This document shows, in pieces, positions 34,787 through 38,312 of a DNA stretch of 38,312 nucleotides. The notes beneath the pieces are model-generated. The model was not told the DNA's origin and ran no database searches. It saw only the letters and a program-made list of their open reading frames with translations. Position 1 is the first letter of the stretch, and the number at the start of each line of letters is the position of its first letter. This DNA comes from an uncultured Massilia sp. GTDB lineage: Bacteria; Pseudomonadota; Gammaproteobacteria; Burkholderiales; Burkholderiaceae_D. The DNA lies in NCBI GenBank assembly GCA_913778765.1, contig CAJYXO010000280.1, positions 1-38,312 of the forward strand. Reading direction: 5' to 3'. Made by a program: the position numbers and the translations under genes.

Positions 34787-36180
34787 AACACAAGATCAAG
34801 CACATTCACTTCGTCGGCATCGGCGGCAGCGGCATGAGCGGCATCGCCGAGGTGCTGCTGAACCTCGGCTACAAGGTGTCGGGCTCGGACCTGGCCTCGA
34901 ACGCCGCCAGCCAGCGCCTGGCCGAACTCGGCGCCACGGTGGCCATCGGCCACGCGGCGGAGCACATCCGCGGCGCCGACGCGGTGGTGACCTCGACCGC
35001 CGTCAACGAAGCGAATCCGGAAGTGGTCGCCGCGCGCGCCGCCAAGGTGCCGGTGGTCCCGCGCGCCATCATGCTGGGCGAACTGATGCGCCTGAAGCGC
35101 GGCATCGCGATCGCCGGCACCCACGGCAAGACCACCACCACCAGCCTGGTCGCCTCGGTGCTGGCCGCGGGCGGCATGGACCCGACCTTCGTGATCGGCG
35201 GCCGCCTGACCGCCGCCGGCGCCAACGCCAAGCTGGGCACCGGCGACTACATCGTGGCCGAGGCCGACGAGTCGGACGCGTCCTTCCTGAACCTGACGCC
35301 GATGATCGAGGTGATCACCAACATCGACGCCGACCACATGGACACCTACGAGCACGACTTCGAGAAGCTGAAGGCCGCGTTCGTGAACTTCACCCACCGC
35401 CTGCCGTTCTACGGCCGCGCGATGATGTGCATCGACGACGCCAACGTGCGCTCGATCCTGCCGCAGGTGACCAAGCCGGTGACGACCTACGGCTTTTCCG
35501 AGGACGCCGAAGTGCGCGCCATGGAAGCCCGCGCCGACGGCACCCGCATGCGCTTCATCGTGCGCCAGGCCGGCTACCCGGACACCAGCTTCGTGCTGAA
35601 CCAGCCGGGCATGCACAATGTGCTGAACGCCTGCTCGGCGATCGCGATCGCGCGCGAGATCGGCGTGCCGGACGAGGCCACGGCCGCCGGCCTGGCCGAG
35701 TTCCGCGGCGTCGGCCGCCGCTTCACCCGCTACGGCGAGATCCCGCTGGAAGCCGGCGGCAGCTTCACCCTGGTGGACGACTACGGCCACCACCCGGTCG
35801 AAGCCCAGGTGACGCTGGCGGCGGCGCGCGCGGCCTATCCGGGCCGTCGCCTGCTGCTGGCCTTCCAGCCGCACCGCTACACCCGCACGCGCGACCTGTT
35901 CGAAGACTTCGTCAAGGTGCTGGCCGCACCGGACGTGCTGCTGCTGGCCGAGGTGTACGCGGCCGGCGAGACCCCGATCGTGGCGGCCGACGGCCGCGCG
36001 CTGTCGCGCGCCCTGCGCGCCGGCAGCCAGATCGAACCGATTTTCGTGGAATCGATCGCCGACATGCCGGCGACGATCCTGAAGGTGGCGCGCGACGGCG
36101 ACGTCGTGCTCACCATGGGCGCCGGCTCGATCGGCGGCGTTCCGCATCAACTGACCCAGCTTCAAAAGGTAACATCGTGA
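34783..36180 (+). CDS. murC: UDP-N-acetylmuramate:L-alanine ligase
   Basis: The 465-residue Mur ligase adds L-Ala to UDP-MurNAc, the first peptide step. It has [16 protein letters not shown] at the N-terminus, ATP loop [11 protein letters not shown] (112-122), [11 protein letters not shown], and the C-terminal [15 protein letters not shown] and [12 protein letters not shown]. The 5' end overlaps murG by four bases. Its stop overlaps the GTG start of ddlB. No murB follows, unlike in some other dcw clusters. Confidence 0.97.
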   Translation: MKHKIKHIHFVGIGGSGMSGIAEVLLNLGYKVSGSDLASNAASQRLAELGATVAIGHAAEHIRGADAVVTSTAVNEANPEVVAARAAKVPVVPRAIMLGELMRLKRGIAIAGTHGKTTTTSLVASVLAAGGMDPTFVIGGRLTAAGANAKLGTGDYIVAEADESDASFLNLTPMIEVITNIDADHMDTYEHDFEKLKAAFVNFTHRLPFYGRAMMCIDDANVRSILPQVTKPVTTYGFSEDAEVRAMEARADGTRMRFIVRQAGYPDTSFVLNQPGMHNVLNACSAIAIAREIGVPDEATAAGLAEFRGVGRRFTRYGEIPLEAGGSFTLVDDYGHHPVEAQVTLAAARAAYPGRRLLLAFQPHRYTRTRDLFEDFVKVLAAPDVLLLAEVYAAGETPIVAADGRALSRALRAGSQIEPIFVESIADMPATILKVARDGDVVLTMGAGSIGGVPHQLTQLQKVTS

Positions 36181-37154
36181 GTACCCTTACTCAGACTGAA
36201 ATCCAGGAACTCGGCAAGGTCGCCGTCCTGTTCGGTGGCCGCTCGGCCGAGCGCGAGATCTCGATCCTGTCCGGCACCGGCGTGCTGCAGGCCCTGCAAT
36301 CGAAGGGCGTGGACGCCCATGCCTTCGACCCGGCCGAGCGTTCGCTGGCCGACCTGGCCGCCGAAAAATTCGACCGCGTCTTCATCGCACTGCACGGCCG
36401 CTACGGCGAAGACGGCAGTCTGCAGGGCGCCCTCGAGCAGCTCGGCATCCCCTATACCGGCAGCGGCGTGATGGCATCCGCGGTCGGCATGGACAAGATC
36501 ACCACCAAGATCGTGTGGCTGGCGCACGGCGTGTCGACGCCGAAGTACGCCGTTATCGACACCGACACCGACCTGGACAAGGTGGTGGCGGACCTCGGCC
36601 TGCCGCTGATCGTCAAGCCGCCGCTCGAAGGATCGACCATCGGCATCACCAAGGTCACCCGTGCGGAAGACCTGAAGGCGGCCGTCGACCTGGCCCACAA
36701 GTACGACAAGCTGGTGCTGGCCGAGCAGTTCATCGAAGGCCGCGAGTTCTCGGTGCCGCTGCTGGGCGCCGGCGCCCAGGCGCGCGCGCTGCCGATCATC
36801 GAGATCGTGGCCCCGGAAGGCAATTACGACTACCAGAACAAGTACTTCACGGACGACACCAAGTACCACTGCCCGGCGCCGCTGGATGCCGCTCTCACCG
36901 ACGCGATCCAGCGCGAGGTGGAGAAGGCCTACCGCGCCCTCGGCTGCGAAGGCTGGAGCCGGATCGACGTGCTGCTGCGCGAAGCCGACCAGCAGTTCTT
37001 CCTGCTGGAAGTGAACACCTCGCCGGGCATGACGACGCACTCGCTGGTGCCGATGGCCGCGCGCGCGGAAGGCACGAGCTACGAAGACCTGTGCGTGCAG
37101 ATCCTGCGCTCGGCTTCGCTGAAGATCGGCCAGACGAAAAAGGAAAAGGCGTAA
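36177..37154 (+). CDS. ddlB: D-alanine:D-alanine ligase
   Basis: The 325-residue ATP-grasp enzyme makes the D-Ala-D-Ala dipeptide used by MurF. Motifs are [51 protein letters not shown] and the metal-binding [21 protein letters not shown] 36177 overlaps the murC stop (GTGA), with AAAGG just upstream; a longer frame is only the other frame of murC. The first residues ([13 protein letters not shown]) form a short extension before the ATP-grasp fold. Confidence 0.96.
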   Translation: MSTLTQTEIQELGKVAVLFGGRSAEREISILSGTGVLQALQSKGVDAHAFDPAERSLADLAAEKFDRVFIALHGRYGEDGSLQGALEQLGIPYTGSGVMASAVGMDKITTKIVWLAHGVSTPKYAVIDTDTDLDKVVADLGLPLIVKPPLEGSTIGITKVTRAEDLKAAVDLAHKYDKLVLAEQFIEGREFSVPLLGAGAQARALPIIEIVAPEGNYDYQNKYFTDDTKYHCPAPLDAALTDAIQREVEKAYRALGCEGWSRIDVLLREADQQFFLLEVNTSPGMTTHSLVPMAARAEGTSYEDLCVQILRSASLKIGQTKKEKA

Positions 37155-37158
37155 GACG

Positions 37159-37983
37159 ATGTGGCATGACGTGCGAGCCCTGAACGCAACATCCGGCGCG
37201 ATCACCGCGCTGGTGGCGCTCGCCTGTATCGCGTCGGGCGTGTGGTGGATTTCGCAGCGTCCGATGTTCACCCTGCGCGCCGTGCGCGTCGAGAGCATGT
37301 ACGGCCTCGACCTGCAGCACGTGAACGAACTTACCGTGCGCAACGGCGTGCTGGGCAAGATCAAGGGGAATTTCTTCACCACCGACCTGGAGCAGGTGCG
37401 CGGTACCTTCGAGGCCGTGCCCTGGGTCCGCAAGGCCAGCGTGCGCCGCGAATGGCCGAACCAGCTGATCGTCCAGGTCGAAGAGCATGAAGCGCTCGGC
37501 ACCTGGGGCGAGGACGGACGCCTGCTGTCGGTGAAGGGCGACGTCTTCACCGCCAACCTGGCCGAAGCCGACGAGGACCACGAGCTGCCTGCTTTCGATG
37601 GTCCTCCCGGCAGCGAGAAGGAAGTGCTGGCCCGCTTTGCGGAACTGCGCAGGATGTTCGCGCCGATCCGCCTGGTGCCGGCGTCGCTCAGCCTGTCGAC
37701 GCGCTATGCCTGGACGGTCAAGCTGGACAACGGGATGAGCGTGGAGCTGGGCCGCGAGCGCGTCGCCGGCAAGGACGGCATGAAGGAGCGCGTGCAGCGG
37801 CTGGTCGGCATTTACCCCCAGCTGGTGGCGAGACTGCAGGAAGGCCGCATCGATACCATCGACATGCGCTATCCGAACGGTCTGGCGCTGTCGTCGGCGG
37901 CGCTGAGCGTGCCGGTCGACGCCACCAAGCCGGTGAAGGCAGCAAAGAAAAAAGCAACTACCAAAACAACAAAGCACATTTAA
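37159..37983 (+). CDS. ftsQ: Cell division protein FtsQ
   Basis: The 274-residue bitopic protein has a short cytoplasmic start, a membrane helix at about 14-32 (ITALVALACIASGVWWIS), a POTRA domain (FTLRAVRVESMYGLDLQHVNEL...) and the FtsQ beta domain. VPWVRKASVRREWPNQLIVQVEEHEALGTW is the family block, near residues 85-115. The Lys/Thr-rich tail (KAAKKKATTKTTKHI) is low in complexity. It links FtsL/FtsB to the early divisome and follows ddlB by 4 nt. Confidence 0.95.
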   Translation: MWHDVRALNATSGAITALVALACIASGVWWISQRPMFTLRAVRVESMYGLDLQHVNELTVRNGVLGKIKGNFFTTDLEQVRGTFEAVPWVRKASVRREWPNQLIVQVEEHEALGTWGEDGRLLSVKGDVFTANLAEADEDHELPAFDGPPGSEKEVLARFAELRRMFAPIRLVPASLSLSTRYAWTVKLDNGMSVELGRERVAGKDGMKERVQRLVGIYPQLVARLQEGRIDTIDMRYPNGLALSSAALSVPVDATKPVKAAKKKATTKTTKHI

Positions 37984-38001
37984 TCAAGCAGGCGACTAGA
38001 A

Positions 38002-38312
38002 ATGACTAAAGACGCGAAGAACCTGATCGTCGGCCTCGACATCGGCACCTCGAAGGTGGTGGCGGTGGTGGCCGAGGTGATGGCCGATGGGCGCCATGAA
38101 GTAATTGGACTCGGCCAGCACGAGTCGAAGGGTTTGAAGAAGGGCGTTGTCGTCAACATCGAAGCGACTGTCGAGTCGATCCAGCGCGCGCTCGAAGAAG
38201 CCGAGCTGATGGCCGACTGCAAGATCCGCAACGTGTATGCGGGCATCGCCGGCAGCCATATCCGTTCGTTCAACTCGAGCGGGATGGTGGCGATCAAGGA
38301 CAAGGAAGTCAC
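38002..38312 (+). CDS. ftsA: Cell division protein FtsA, 5' part only
   Basis: About 103 N-terminal residues are visible before the window ends. The actin-like phosphate-1 motif VGLDIGTSKVVAVVAEV is near residue 10, followed by GLGQHESKGLKKGVVVNIEATVESIQRAL, which is typical of FtsA. FtsA tethers FtsZ filaments to the membrane. ATG 38002 lies 18 nt after ftsQ, with only a weak ribosome site (ACTAGAA). Expected next gene is ftsZ, outside the window. Confidence 0.95.
   Translation, partial: MTKDAKNLIVGLDIGTSKVVAVVAEVMADGRHEVIGLGQHESKGLKKGVVVNIEATVESIQRALEEAELMADCKIRNVYAGIAGSHIRSFNSSGMVAIKDKEV

Overview
The window is about 38.3 kb of GC-rich (roughly two-thirds G+C) chromosomal DNA. The gene content and order point to a betaproteobacterium of the Burkholderiales, most likely the Oxalobacteraceae (Massilia/Telluria/Duganella group). 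The pointers are a full mraZ-rsmH-ftsL-ftsI-murE-murF-mraY-murD-ftsW-murG-murC-ddlB-ftsQ-ftsA cluster, an ftsY-ftsE-ftsX-rpoH block, a class A RNase P RNA, and a CzcE-like metal protein next to a heavy-metal two-component system. I see no phage, insertion sequence with a transposase, tRNA, rRNA or CRISPR array. The genus is inferred from gene style, not from a search.

Positions 1-5834 hold stress and metal functions. A peroxiredoxin-like gene (cut by the window edge) and an AhpD-like carboxymuconolactone decarboxylase form a minus-strand pair. Next comes a minus-strand cassette of three exported proteins (CzcE-like, DUF305, YVTN beta-propeller). It is divergent from a CusR/CopR-type response regulator, its sensor kinase and an MgtC-like membrane protein. 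The divergent gap carries four tandem half-sites at an 11-bp period, a likely response-regulator operator.

Positions 5851-8976 hold a secreted RTX metalloprotease with a DUF4214 tail, a divergent Tat-type dienelactone hydrolase, and a REP-like inverted repeat beside the rpoH terminator. Positions 9000-13523 hold rpoH (sigma-32), a CIRCE (HrcA) operator upstream of it, a palindrome-rich non-coding stretch, a small membrane protein, and ftsX, ftsE and ftsY.

Positions 13751-22942 are mixed housekeeping and accessory genes: a small membrane protein, an uncharacterised protein made of two diverged repeats, an acetolactate-synthase-like TPP enzyme, rnpB, glpK only 17 nt after rnpB, a four-helix membrane protein, a small secreted protein, a YcxB-like membrane protein, a PQQ-propeller lipoprotein and a Lon-like AAA+ ATPase without a protease domain.

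Positions 23101-38312 are the division and cell wall (dcw) cluster. It is driven by a TTGACC-N17-TAAAGT promoter, with a four-unit MraZ operator at a 10-bp period starting in its -10 box. Genes mostly overlap by 1-4 bp or sit within about 20 bp, so one long operon is likely. Its products make the UDP-MurNAc-pentapeptide (MurE, MurF, MurD, MurC, Ddl), move it to the lipid carrier (MraY, MurG), and polymerise and crosslink it at the septum (FtsW, FtsI) with the divisome scaffold (FtsL, FtsQ, FtsA). murB is not in this part of the cluster. The window ends inside ftsA.
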